Counted from the stretch's first letter, positions 29,319-37,589 are shown. The stretch is 64,000 bases of DNA from an uncultured Pedosphaera sp. (GCA_903918755.1 CAIXFN010000081.1:62001-126000), one strand, 5' to 3'. Made by a program: numbers and translations. The notes: generated by a model not told the origin, from the letters alone.

Positions 29319-29728
29319 AGTGAAAAGGAATCAGTTGGGAAAACCCGCCACCCGAAGGTCGGAAGGGCCGGGCATACCAGCACCCAGGCCCGGCTGGAAA
29401 CCAAGCCACCACGCGGCCTATCTTTGGCAATCGACATCAGGGCAGTGAGCCGACTATAGCACAACCCAGGCCAGCACGCCACCGGAATGCCGTGACATTT
29501 CGGCGACATCCATCCCCCCCGGCAAACCGTCCGGAGGGAGAGCCTTTGCCAACTTCGGAATTGCCCCCGCAAAGGGAAAGCGCCAAACTACCCGGGTGAG
29601 ATGGCGGCGCGGATTGCCCTTTACAGACCGCCGGATGGCGGGCAAGGTTCAGCGCGATTTTGTGGCGCCCCATCGGAGGGGATCAGTTGGCCTGGCAGCC
29701 GGCTCCGCTCGAAAACATTGTACATTTT
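29319..29728. other. Divergent intergenic region between the giant protein gene and pfp
   Basis: Some 410 bases separate the divergently transcribed genes. The minus strand has a TATAGT -10-like hexamer at 29453-29458, and between it and the giant gene several short stems can be drawn (for example CCGGGC with GCCCGG). No known riboswitch class fits. The last 50 bases before pfp are AT-rich. Nothing else is recognised. Confidence 0.4.
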
Positions 29729-31000
29729 ATGTCAGAATTAGTTGGAAATCTATTAGTGGCACAGTCCGGCGGCCCCACCGCCGTTATTAACGCCAGCATC
29801 GCCGGCGTCATCCAGGAAGCCGGCCGGCACGAGTGCATCGAGGAGATTTATGGCGGGCTCAACGGCATTCTGGGAATGCTCAATGAGGAACTGATCGACA
29901 TCAACGAGGAGAAGTCCCGCACGATCGAAGGCCTCAAGCACACGCCCGCCGCCGCTCTGGGCACCTGCCGTTACAAACTCGATTTCAAGAAGAAGCCCGA
30001 GAAGGCCGCGGCGGACATGGACCGGCTCTTCGCCGTTTTCCAGGCCCACAACATCCGCTTTTTCTTCTATGCCGGTGGCAATGACTCGCAGGACACCGCC
30101 CACAAGATTCATGAGCAGGCGATCGCCCGCGGCTATGATATGCGCGTGATCGGCGTCCCCAAGACGATCGACAACGACCTCCCGCATACGGACCACTGCC
30201 CCGGCTACGGCTCGGTGATCAAATACAATTGCGCCACGGTCATGGAAGTCGCCGCGGACGTCACCAGCATGGCGACGGACGATGGCTTCTGCTGCCTGAT
30301 CGAAGTCATGGGCCGTTCCGCTGGCTGGATCGCCGCCGGCACCGCGCTCGCGCGCCGCACCGTCGGTGATGCCCCGCACTTGATTCTGCTGCCGGAAATC
30401 CCCCTCAACGAGGAAGCCTTCCTGGCCCGGGTCAAGGAAACGGTCGCCCAATACAAGTTCTGCATCGTCGTTGTCGGTGAAGGCGTCAAGAACGCCGCCG
30501 GCGAGGAAATCGGTGCCGATAAATCCCGCCTCGATTCCTTTGGTCACCCGGTGCTCTCCGGGGCCGCCGAATACCTGTCCGGCCTGGTCCAGCATCGCCT
30601 GAACACCAAGACCCGCAGCATCAAGCTCGGTTATGCCCAACGCGCCGCGGAACACTTCGCCAGCCTGACCGACTCCCAGGAAGCGGTCGCCACCGGCGAA
30701 GCCGCCGTGCGCGCCGCCGTCTCCGGCCAGAGTGGTTACATGGTCAAAATCGTCCGCACCAGCACCACCCCCTACAAGTGGACCACCGGTCTGCAACCGC
30801 TGGGCGACATCGCCAACGTGGAGCATCTCCTGCCCCGCGACTGGATCAGCGAAGACGGTTTCATGCCGAACGAGAAGTTCGTGGAATACGCCCGGCCCCT
30901 GATCGAAGGCGAAGTCAAAGTCCCCACGGAAGGCGGCTTGCCGAAATTCGTCGTGCTCGAAAAAGTCCGCGTGGACAAGGTCCTGCCTCCCCGCGCCTGA
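29729..31000 (+). CDS. pfp: Pyrophosphate-dependent 6-phosphofructokinase
   Basis: A 423-residue protein from the ATG at 29729; the open frame extends 69 bp upstream, but MSELVGNLLVAQSGGPTAVI begins the family directly. Key motifs: GGPTAVIN (14-21), GGNDS (116-120), PKTIDND (144-150) and MGRSAGW (194-200). A Lys in PKTIDND and GGND rather than the GGDG of ATP-PFK mark the PPi-dependent class. It converts fructose-6-phosphate to fructose-1,6-bisphosphate with PPi in glycolysis, reversibly. The terminator follows at 31026. The last ~25 bases of the gene and the terminator are repeated ~1.97 kb downstream. Confidence 0.95.
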   Translation: MSELVGNLLVAQSGGPTAVINASIAGVIQEAGRHECIEEIYGGLNGILGMLNEELIDINEEKSRTIEGLKHTPAAALGTCRYKLDFKKKPEKAAADMDRLFAVFQAHNIRFFFYAGGNDSQDTAHKIHEQAIARGYDMRVIGVPKTIDNDLPHTDHCPGYGSVIKYNCATVMEVAADVTSMATDDGFCCLIEVMGRSAGWIAAGTALARRTVGDAPHLILLPEIPLNEEAFLARVKETVAQYKFCIVVVGEGVKNAAGEEIGADKSRLDSFGHPVLSGAAEYLSGLVQHRLNTKTRSIKLGYAQRAAEHFASLTDSQEAVATGEAAVRAAVSGQSGYMVKIVRTSTTPYKWTTGLQPLGDIANVEHLLPRDWISEDGFMPNEKFVEYARPLIEGEVKVPTEGGLPKFVVLEKVRVDKVLPPRA

Positions 31001-31070
31001 TTCGCACCCCAATTGTTTAATCGCCAGCCGCGGCGGATCGCCGGATCCGCCGCGGCTTTTTGTTTTCCTT
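30976..31070 (+). repeat. Direct repeat copy 1: end of pfp plus terminator
   Basis: The segment covers the last ~25 bases of pfp (encoding KVLPPRA and stop), a ~20-base spacer and the terminator hairpin with its T-run. It matches 32942-33030 with a few substitutions and short gaps. The pair brackets the AAA/DUF3226 cassette. Confidence 0.8.
31026..31061 (+). terminator. Rho-independent terminator of pfp
   Basis: A perfect 14-bp stem (31026-31039 with 31044-31057), a 4-base GCCG loop and a run of five T residues (31057-31061). It begins 26 bp after the pfp stop. Confidence 0.9.
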
Positions 31071-31120
31071 GCATGATTTGTCCGCCCGCCCCGGTCGACT
31101 TGTTAAAGCGGGCTGGAGAC

Positions 31121-31148
31121 TTGCGTAAGTATCCGGACCTGCCATAGT
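31121..31148 (+). promoter_or_regulatory. Possible promoter of the AAA/DUF3226 cassette
   Basis: TTGCGT at 31121-31126, a 16-base spacer and CATAGT at 31143-31148 give a moderate sigma-70 match 20 bp upstream of the AAA gene ATG. It would give a very short leader. Both the spacing and hexamers are imperfect. The cassette needs its own promoter because the pfp terminator lies just upstream. Confidence 0.3.
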
Positions 31149-31167
31149 TCCCTCAGAGTTTCTCATC

Positions 31168-32274
31168 ATGCTCCGAAACATTAATATCGAAGGATATCGG
31201 GGATTTGACCGCCTGGCCATCGAAGGCCTCAAACGCGTCAATTTGTTTGTTGGTCGGAACAATAGTGGAAAGTCCTCAGTCCTCGAAGCAGCGCAAATCA
31301 TCGCCTCCGAAGGCGCGATTGGCGGGATATTGAGCAGTTTGAAGCGGCGGGGCGAGATCATTCCAGGCAATCAGGCGGAAGGACGCACCGACGAGATCGA
31401 CCTGCCGCATCTCTTCCACGGCCATAAAATCAAACTGGGCTCGGCCTTCAAACTGGAAGGATTCAATGACCGACCGGTTTCCATCACCTGCGAAATATCC
31501 ACCACGTCGTCCAATGAGGCTCGGTTCCCGCTGCTTCCGGGGTTGGACGAAAACGAGGAAGATTCCGCGGTTGGTCTCAACATCATCGTGGATGGCGCGA
31601 TTAAAACGAGGCTGCCACTTTCCGCGTTCGGAACCTTACCGGTGGATTGGACCCGGCGACGCCCGGGGAACGGTACCGGATTATTGGGGGGTGACACCGT
31701 TTCAAATCGACCCGTCCGGGTAGTGCCCGCCGAAGGTTTGGCTCCGCAAAGCATGAGTTTGCTCTGGGACGGAGTAGCCCTCACCCCAGAAGAACCGAAA
31801 TTGATTGAGGCGTTGCAGATTATTGAACCGGGCATTGAACGCATTGCCTTCCTCGCGCGGGAAACGGCCCGCCCCTCCGCGGGGATAGTCGTAAAACTGA
31901 AAGATTCGGACACCCGTGTTCCTTTGGGCAGCCTGGGTGACGGCGTGAAGCGCCTGCTTTTTCTTTCTCTTTCCGCAATCCACGCCGCGTGCGGCTACCT
32001 GATAATCGACGAACTCGATACCGGACTGCACTACTCGGTCATAGACGGCATGTGGCGGATGCTCATCACCACCGCACAGCGACTGGATATCCAGATATTC
32101 GCCACGACTCACAGCCAGGACTGCGTCACCGCTCTCGGCCGACTGCACGAAGACTACCCTGAATTAGCCAGGGAAGTGGCGGTGCATCGCCTGGAAAAGG
32201 GGTTGGCGCATTCGGTTTGCTATGAACCCGGTGAAATTTCCACTGCCGCGCTCCAGGAAATCGAGATTCGATGA
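31168..32274 (+). CDS. AAA family ATPase (OLD/RecF-like, AAA_15/21 type), cassette component A
   Basis: A 368-residue SMC/ABC-like ATPase. Walker A is GRNNSGKS (29-36) after the leading INIEGYRGF strand typical of OLD and AriA families. The ABC-type signature region is GSLGDGVKRLLFL at about 254-266. Walker B is YLIIDELDTGLH (277-288), and the H-loop-like TTHSQD is at 313-318. There is no coiled-coil arm of note and no C-terminal TOPRIM domain, unlike full OLD nucleases and GajA; the TOPRIM partner is encoded by the next gene. No helicase partner is present. The stop overlaps the next start by ATGA, so they are coupled. By eye the gene is less GC-rich than its neighbours. Confidence 0.9.
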   Translation: MLRNINIEGYRGFDRLAIEGLKRVNLFVGRNNSGKSSVLEAAQIIASEGAIGGILSSLKRRGEIIPGNQAEGRTDEIDLPHLFHGHKIKLGSAFKLEGFNDRPVSITCEISTTSSNEARFPLLPGLDENEEDSAVGLNIIVDGAIKTRLPLSAFGTLPVDWTRRRPGNGTGLLGGDTVSNRPVRVVPAEGLAPQSMSLLWDGVALTPEEPKLIEALQIIEPGIERIAFLARETARPSAGIVVKLKDSDTRVPLGSLGDGVKRLLFLSLSAIHAACGYLIIDELDTGLHYSVIDGMWRMLITTAQRLDIQIFATTHSQDCVTALGRLHEDYPELAREVAVHRLEKGLAHSVCYEPGEISTAALQEIEIR

Positions 32275-32933
32275 TGCCACCACGGGTCTCGGAAAAATCG
32301 CCCTATCGCCTGTTGGTGGAAGGAAAGGATGATCAGCATACGGTGATTCATTTGCTGCGCCGGCACGGCCTGGATTACGACGCTCCAACACCAAATCTCC
32401 CGTATATCCATGCCGCCGGAGGCTGCACCCCGTTGCTGGAATCCCTCACGGTAGCGGCCAAAAGTTACGAACGTCTAGGCATTTTGGTGGACGCCGATCA
32501 GGACCCCCAAAACCGATGGGATGAAATCCGACGCCGCTTGGAAATGGTGGGCGTTCGTTTGCCGGAATTCGCCACCAATGGGGGTACGTGCGTCACTGGA
32601 GTTAATCGCCCAGATTCCCGGATCGGCATTTGGCTGATGCCGGACAATTTGCAGGCAGGCACGTTGGAAACTTTCCTTTCCAGGTTGGTGCCACCCGGGG
32701 ATTCCTGTTGGCTGTTCGCTGCAACTTGTACAGAGGAGGCGGGGAAAATGGGGGCCAAATTCCCGAAAAAGTATTTTTCCAAGGCTCAATTGCACACTTG
32801 GCTGGCCTGGCAGGCAGAGCCCGGAATGCCATTTGGTACCGCCCTCACCGCGGCATGCTTCGCCAGCGACACGCCCAAGGCACTGGATTTCGTGAACTGG
32901 TTCAAACGATTGTTCCTCGCGAATTCCTTTTGA
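32271..32933 (+). CDS. DUF3226 (TOPRIM-like) protein, cassette component B
   Basis: A 220-residue protein. The N-terminal strand LLVEGKDDQHTVIHLL (15-30) with Glu17 and the acidic strand GILVDADQDPQNRW (70-83, Asp74 and Asp76) match the TOPRIM metal-binding arrangement. The IWLMPDNLQAGTLETFL motif, about residues 120-136, is typical of DUF3226. TOPRIM domains act in nucleases, primases and topoisomerases; in PARIS (AriB) and OLD systems they are effectors, so a nuclease effector is a reasonable inference for this gene. It is coupled to the AAA gene. The C-terminal helix with FPKKYFSKAQLHTWLAWQ also fits the family. Confidence 0.87.
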   Translation: MMPPRVSEKSPYRLLVEGKDDQHTVIHLLRRHGLDYDAPTPNLPYIHAAGGCTPLLESLTVAAKSYERLGILVDADQDPQNRWDEIRRRLEMVGVRLPEFATNGGTCVTGVNRPDSRIGIWLMPDNLQAGTLETFLSRLVPPGDSCWLFAATCTEEAGKMGAKFPKKYFSKAQLHTWLAWQAEPGMPFGTALTAACFASDTPKALDFVNWFKRLFLANSF

Positions 32934-32941
32934 TGGCCGCC

Positions 32942-33030
32942 CAAGGTCCTGTCCCCCGCGCCTGATTCGCGACTCGTTTACTCTTCAGCCGCGGCGGATC
33001 GCCTGATCCGCCGTGGCTTTTTGCTTCCCT
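32942..33030 (+). repeat. Direct repeat copy 2: degenerate pfp tail plus terminator
   Basis: Starts at the same CAAGGTCCTG as copy 1, keeps CCCCGCGCCTGATTCGC and the terminator, but has lost one base in the coding part and 4 in the spacer, so it no longer reads as pfp codons. Lies 9 bp after the DUF3226 stop. Confidence 0.8.
32987..33022 (+). terminator. Rho-independent terminator of the AAA/DUF3226 cassette (copy of the pfp terminator)
   Basis: A 14-bp stem (32987-33000 with 33005-33018; one G-T wobble) with a GCCT loop and five T residues. Nearly identical to the pfp terminator. It also lies at the 3' end of the convergent pirin gene. Confidence 0.88.
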
Positions 33031-33041
33031 ACGGCAAGTGC

Positions 33042-33737
33042 TCAGTTCAGGTCAAACAGCAGCACTTGCGCCGGCTTGACGGCCTGGAGTTCCAGCACCG
33101 TGGCGCCATCCACGGCGGCGGCATCGCCACCACTGAGGGTTTCCCCATTGAGCATCACTTCCCCCTCGGCCACATGCAGCCAGGCGTGCCGGCCGGCGGC
33201 CAACGGACGGGTCACCCGATCGCCCGCACCCAGCTTCGCCAGCCAGAGGTCCGCGTCTTGGTGAATCGCGATCGATCCGTCCCGACCCGCCTTGCTGGCG
33301 ACCAGATGGAAGACGCCTGGAGCGCTGGCCGCCATGGCCTTTTCGGCGTAGCGCGGCGGGACGCCTTTGGCGTCCGGCATGATCCAGATTTGCAACAGGT
33401 GAACGGCTTCGTCCTGGGAAGGATTAAACTCGCTGTGCAGCACCCCCGTGCCCGCGGCCATGTATTGGACATCGCCGGCCGCGATGATGCGCCCGTTGCC
33501 CATCGAATCCTCGTGCTTGAGGGAGCCGCTCAAAATGTAGGTGATGATCTCCATGTCCCGGTGCGGATGTTTCCCGAAACCCATGCCGGGCATCACCAGG
33601 TCGTCGTTGATCACCCGCAGGCTCCGGTAACCCATCCAGCGCGGGTCGTGGTAATCTGCGAAGCTGAAGGTATGGTAGGTGTCGAGCCACCCGTGTGCCG
33701 CGTGGCCCCGTTCATTGGATCTTCTTACTTTCATCAT
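33042..33737 (-). CDS. Pirin family protein (cupin, YhhW-like)
   Basis: About 231 residues from the ATG at 33737 (MMKVRRSNERGHA), which is preceded by a purine-rich GGTGGGGG; the open frame runs to 33842 but pirins start at this point. Metal-ligand motifs are GKHPHRDMEIITYILSG (His-x-His) followed by HSEF (His) as in the bicupin quercetinase-like pirins. The HGWLDTYHTFSFADYHDP opening is diagnostic. The E. coli relative YhhW degrades quercetin in vitro; the physiological role in bacteria is often unclear. It converges on the cassette terminator. Confidence 0.93.
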   Translation of the reverse strand: MMKVRRSNERGHAAHGWLDTYHTFSFADYHDPRWMGYRSLRVINDDLVMPGMGFGKHPHRDMEIITYILSGSLKHEDSMGNGRIIAAGDVQYMAAGTGVLHSEFNPSQDEAVHLLQIWIMPDAKGVPPRYAEKAMAASAPGVFHLVASKAGRDGSIAIHQDADLWLAKLGAGDRVTRPLAAGRHAWLHVAEGEVMLNGETLSGGDAAAVDGATVLELQAVKPAQVLLFDLN

Positions 33738-34118
33738 GCCCCCACCCTGCCACAGATTTGCCCGGAAGGTGAAAGACCATGTTTCTTGCCTCAGCATAAC
33801 CCGCAGGTATGCTCCCGAGCGCGTCCATGGCCTGCGTGGCAAGCCCCCGATGGAAGCTCAAGCCGCCCGTCCCCCAGCCCGGAACCGCTCATCGTCGGGG
33901 CGGCCTGGCCGGTGGACAAACTGATGCCCACTGCCAGCCGATTACTGGATTGCGCGCTGGAAGTCGCCCGGGCGCCAGCCGGACGTTCGCCGGCAATTTG
34001 ACCATTCGGGGGGAACCTGCCATATTGTTACACGTTCCGTTTTGCAGGCCGCTTGGCTGGGTGTGCTGAATACGGAAAGGGGGACCACCAGAAAGTCGAA
34101 CGCCCAGCCGGCAAACTT
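33738..34118. other. Intergenic region upstream of the pirin and SUMF1 genes
   Basis: About 380 bases without a gene. The minus-strand part next to pirin has no clear promoter; the plus-strand half carries the promoter at 33998. No known RNA family or repeat was recognised. Confidence 0.5.
33998..34026 (+). promoter_or_regulatory. Sigma-70-type promoter of the SUMF1-domain gene
   Basis: TTGACC at 33998-34003, a 17-base spacer and CATATT at 34021-34026. The predicted start is near 34033, about 86 bases before the ATG at 34119. Confidence 0.6.
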
Positions 34119-35606
34119 ATGAACCGAACACTTCGGCTGCTGCTGGCATTCACCATACTAATGGGCGCCGGACTCCAACCCCTCAAGGCCCGGGCGCAAA
34201 GCACGGCCTTCGCTTACCAAGGTCGGCTGAACGTGACGGGAGTACCGGCCAGCGGCAATTATGATTTTCGCTTCCGCCTGGCCGCCGATGCCCTCGCGGT
34301 CAGCTATGTCGCCAGCGATTTCGTCACGAATGGGGTCTCGGTCGTCAACGGGCTCTTCGCCACCACCATTGATTTTGGTTCCGGGGCCTTCAATGCGGCC
34401 AATCGCTGGTTGGAAATCGGGGTGCGCACGAATGGGACGCTCCCCTACACCACGCTGGCCCCGCTCCAAAGCATTACCCCTTATCCTTATGCCTTGTATG
34501 CCGCGAATGCGGGCACGGCCGCGAGCATTTCCGGAACTCTCCCCCCCACCGGTCTGGCGGGACCTTACGCCGGACCGCTCTTCCTGACCAACGGGGCCAA
34601 CCAACTCGCGGGCAACGGCGCCAATCTCACGGCGCTCAATGCCAGCAACCTGACCAGCGGCATTGTTCCGTTGGGCCGGTTGAGCGGCATCAGCAGCAAC
34701 CAGCTCGATCCGGGCACCTGGCGATTTCTGATGACCCTCGCCATCACTTCCGCCAGCTCCAACGCCACCACCGGCATCAGCGGGATGACCCTGATCCCCA
34801 CGAGCTCGTTTACCATGGGCGACGGCATCGATAACGAGAGCGACGCGACGCCCTTCGTCACCTCGGTTTCCGCTTTTTACATCGACACCAACCTTGTCAC
34901 CCTGAGCCAATGGCAATTGATTTATGCCTTCGCCACCGGGACCACGCAGGGCTACAGCTTTGTGAACAGCGGTTTGGGTAAGGCGCTCACCCATCCCGTT
35001 CAATCGGTGGATTGGTATGACGCCGTGAAATGGTGCAACGCGCGTTCCCAACTCGCGGGGAAGACCCCGGTCTATTATACGGATGCCGCGTTCACGCAGG
35101 TCTACAAAACCGGCGAAACCAACCCGTACGTGAAGTGGAACGCCCGGGGATACCGGTTGCCGACCGAGGCGGAATGGGAATTGGCGGCGCGTGGCGGCCT
35201 GGCCGGCCAACGCTTCCCCTGGGGCAACACGATCAGCGGCAGCCAGGCCAATTATTTGGGCGCCACCGGCAGCAATCCCTATGACTTGGGTCCCACGGGT
35301 TATAACCCCGCCTTCGTGGTGGGCGGAGAGCCTTTCACCAGCGTGGTCGGCACCTTCGCAGCCAATGGTTATGGGATTTATGACATGGCCGGCAACGTGT
35401 GGCAGTGGTGCTGGGATTGGTACGGCACACCGTACGCCGGGAACCTCGACCCCCGCGGTCCGGCCAATGGCACCACCCGCATCCGGCGGGGCGGCAGTTG
35501 GGGCAACTACGCGGTCAGTTGCCGGCTGGTCACGCGTGGTAACGGGGCCCCTTCGCTCAACAGCAACAATTCCGGGTTTCGCTGCGTCCTGCCCCCGGGG
35601 CCATGA
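34119..35606 (+). CDS. Exported SUMF1 / formylglycine-generating-enzyme family protein
   Basis: The ATG at 34119 (MNRTLRLLLAFTILMGAGL) gives a clean signal peptide, so 495 residues are proposed in place of the longer frame from 34053. The N-terminal third contains the YQGRLNVTGVPASGNYDFRF domain found in many verrucomicrobial secreted proteins, and then a tail-fibre-like NLTSGIVPLGRLSG stretch. The C-terminal half is the FGE-sulfatase domain: VQSVDWYDAVKWCNARSQ, RLPTEAEWELAARGG, DMAGNVWQWCWDWYG, RIRRGGSWGN and SGFRCV. The pair of Cys of true formylglycine-generating enzymes is not obvious, so a carbohydrate- or protein-binding role is as likely as catalysis. No sulfatase gene lies beside it. 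Confidence 0.85.
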   Translation: MNRTLRLLLAFTILMGAGLQPLKARAQSTAFAYQGRLNVTGVPASGNYDFRFRLAADALAVSYVASDFVTNGVSVVNGLFATTIDFGSGAFNAANRWLEIGVRTNGTLPYTTLAPLQSITPYPYALYAANAGTAASISGTLPPTGLAGPYAGPLFLTNGANQLAGNGANLTALNASNLTSGIVPLGRLSGISSNQLDPGTWRFLMTLAITSASSNATTGISGMTLIPTSSFTMGDGIDNESDATPFVTSVSAFYIDTNLVTLSQWQLIYAFATGTTQGYSFVNSGLGKALTHPVQSVDWYDAVKWCNARSQLAGKTPVYYTDAAFTQVYKTGETNPYVKWNARGYRLPTEAEWELAARGGLAGQRFPWGNTISGSQANYLGATGSNPYDLGPTGYNPAFVVGGEPFTSVVGTFAANGYGIYDMAGNVWQWCWDWYGTPYAGNLDPRGPANGTTRIRRGGSWGNYAVSCRLVTRGNGAPSLNSNNSGFRCVLPPGP

Positions 35607-35693
35607 CGAGGCCAAGTGCTGGCGGGCGGCCACCCTCCCCTCCGAGCCCCGCGAACCGCCAAAACTATTCCATTTGAAAAACGCAAGCGTTGC

Positions 35694-35722
35694 TTGACTC
35701 AAATTCGCGCCGTGCGTACTCT
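35694..35722 (+). promoter_or_regulatory. Candidate promoter of tig
   Basis: TTGACT at 35694-35699, a 17-base spacer, then TACTCT at 35717-35722. A start near 35730 would leave a ~70-base leader to the GTG at 35801. The -10 is a weak match, so the call is moderate. Confidence 0.5.
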
Positions 35723-35800
35723 CCCCGACTCGCTTGCTGGCGAGGCACGTCCATCGTTGGGCGCGCCCGGAGTACCGGTCAATAATCGAAAGGCTCTTTT

Positions 35801-37129
35801 GTGAATGTGACAGTTGAAAGTTTGGCCCCGTGCAAAAAATTGGTGCGCGTGGAAGTGGCAGCCCAGGAAGTCGATCAGGCGTTTGACGACATGATCAAGG
35901 ACTTCCAGCGCCAGGTTTCCTTTCCCGGGTTCCGTCCCGGCAAGGCGCCGCGCGACATGGTGGCCAAGCGGCACGAAAAAGAAATCCAGGAAGAAGTCCG
36001 CAAGAAGCTCATTCCCAAGGCCTACCAGGAAGCGGTCGAAACCCATAAACTCGACGTTATCGGCAAGCCGGATCTCGAAGAGGTCCAATTCGGCCGCGGC
36101 CAGGCCATGCAACTGGCCATCAAGATTGAAACCGCGCCTGAGTTCACCCTGCCGGAATACAAGGGCCTGGCCGCGAAACGCGAAACCTCCGAAGTGACCG
36201 ACGCCGATGTCGAAAAAGCCATCGAGATGCTGCGCGGCCGTGAAACCAAATTTGAAACCGTCGCCCGCGAACTCGCCACCGGCGACGTCGCCGTGGTGAA
36301 CTACACCGGCACCGTGGACGGCCAGCCGATCACCAATCTCGCCCCCACCGCCAAGGGTTTGACCGAGCAAAAGGGCTTCTGGATCCAGACGGAGGGCAAT
36401 AGTTTCATCCCCGGCTTTGCGGAGCAATTGCTCGGCGCCAAGGCGGGCGACCAGCGCACCGTGACCGTGGATTTCCCGGCCGACTTCGTCACCCCTCAAC
36501 TCGCCAACCTCAAAGGGGTTTACGAAGTGGAATTGGTGGAAGTCAAAGCCAAGCTCATCCCCGCGCTGGACGACGAATTCGCCAAGCGCTTTGAAACCGA
36601 GAACCTCGAAAAACTGCGCGAAGGCGTCCGCCGGGATCTCGAGAACGAATTGCAGCACAAGAAGCACCGCAGCGTGCGCAACCAGTTGGTGAGCGAATTG
36701 CTCAGCCGGGTGGACTTCGAATTGCCGGAATTCTCGGTCGCCACCGAAACCCGCAACGTGGTTTATAATATCGTCAACGAAAACCAGAAGCGCGGTGTGG
36801 GCAAGGAAGTGATCGAGGAACAGAAGGATGCGATCTATTCCGTGGCCAACACCAGCGCCAAGACCCGCGTGAAAGCCAACTTCATGCTCCGGAAAATCGC
36901 CGAAGTCGAAGGCATCAAGGTTTCGCAGGACGAAGTCAAGAACCGCGTGTTCCAGCTGGCCTCCATGTATGAAATCCCGGTGGACAAATTCGTCCAGGAC
37001 TTGCAGAAGCGCGATGGCATCGTGGAAATCTACGACCAACTCTCTTATGAGAAGGTGCTGGACCTCCTCGAAACCAACGCCGCGATCCAGGACGTGCCCC
37101 CCGGCAGCCTCGAACCGGAAGCCCAATAA
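35801..37129 (+). CDS. tig: Trigger factor (ribosome-associated chaperone and peptidyl-prolyl isomerase)
   Basis: A 442-residue protein starting at a GTG with AAAGG seven bases upstream. The ribosome-binding signature FPGFRPGKAP is at residues 41-50. The FKBP-type PPIase domain lies at about 150-245 (GDVAVVNYTGTVDG, SFIPGFAEQLLGAKAGDQR) and the helical C-terminal arms follow (DEFAKRFETENLEKLREGVR). It binds ribosomal protein L23 and nascent chains. clpP and clpX, which often follow tig, are not present here; the repeat-rich region begins instead. The terminator is at 37187. Confidence 0.96.
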   Translation: MNVTVESLAPCKKLVRVEVAAQEVDQAFDDMIKDFQRQVSFPGFRPGKAPRDMVAKRHEKEIQEEVRKKLIPKAYQEAVETHKLDVIGKPDLEEVQFGRGQAMQLAIKIETAPEFTLPEYKGLAAKRETSEVTDADVEKAIEMLRGRETKFETVARELATGDVAVVNYTGTVDGQPITNLAPTAKGLTEQKGFWIQTEGNSFIPGFAEQLLGAKAGDQRTVTVDFPADFVTPQLANLKGVYEVELVEVKAKLIPALDDEFAKRFETENLEKLREGVRRDLENELQHKKHRSVRNQLVSELLSRVDFELPEFSVATETRNVVYNIVNENQKRGVGKEVIEEQKDAIYSVANTSAKTRVKANFMLRKIAEVEGIKVSQDEVKNRVFQLASMYEIPVDKFVQDLQKRDGIVEIYDQLSYEKVLDLLETNAAIQDVPPGSLEPEAQ

Positions 37130-37186
37130 CAGTAACGCATTCCGATAACCGCGCGCCCCCCTGCTGGAGGTCGCCGGTAATATCCC

Positions 37187-37233
37187 CCACCCCGATTCGC
37201 CGGCCCCGGCCGCGAATCGGGGTGGTTTGTTTT
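37187..37233 (+). terminator. Rho-independent terminator of tig
   Basis: A perfect 14-bp stem (37187-37200 with 37212-37225) around an 11-base loop, then TTTGTTTT. It lies about 57 bp after the tig stop. Confidence 0.9.
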
Positions 37234-37374
37234 ATGGGCCGGTTGCGCGGGTACACTTCAAGTTCCGCGAAGGTGGCGACGAAGGCGTTCATCCTGGAGG
37301 GACGCCAGCAATTTAGCCGGGGGTTGCGCAAATCGACACCCCCGGAACCAAGGAAAAACATCCACCCGACCCCG

Positions 37375-37410
37375 GCCTGCCCTGCGTAGCTGCCGCAGCG
37401 AAGACGGGAC
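37375..37410 (+). repeat. REP-like palindromic repeat A
   Basis: Contains GCCTGCCCTGCGTAGCTGC followed by GCAGCGAAGACGGGAC. Shares GCCTGCCCTGC.TAGCT with the copy at 37482. Confidence 0.55.
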
Positions 37411-37481
37411 GGGGTCGCAGCCGACTGGTTTCGACCGTTTGCGCCAGTTCGTCGGCGAATCCACCCGCCTCCCCGCCCCGG

Positions 37482-37518
37482 GCCTGCCCTGCATAGCTTC
37501 TGAGCGACGCAGGGAGGC
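37482..37518 (+). repeat. REP-like palindromic repeat B
   Basis: Arms GCCT+CCCTGC pair with GCAGGG+AGGC with one bulged G, around a ~16-base loop that contains ATAGCTTCTGAGCGAC. Resembles REP sequences that are mobilised by RAYT transposases; no such gene is in the window. Confidence 0.6.
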
Positions 37519-37589
37519 GGCCGCGGAATCTCCGGGTTTACGATCCGAGGCCACCTCAGCGGCTCGCTTGCAACACCAAATCGGGTTTT

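Noticed and set aside
29319-29728. A c-di-GMP or other riboswitch in front of the giant protein gene
   Set aside because: Stems can be drawn, but no conserved sequence block of a known class was found.
31168-32933. The AAA/DUF3226 cassette as a Gabija system
   Set aside because: Gabija needs a fused ATPase-TOPRIM GajA and a UvrD-like GajB; here the TOPRIM is a separate DUF3226 protein and there is no helicase.
30976-33030. A prophage or integrative element containing the cassette
   Set aside because: There is no integrase, recombinase, structural phage gene or tRNA; only the direct repeats suggest insertion.
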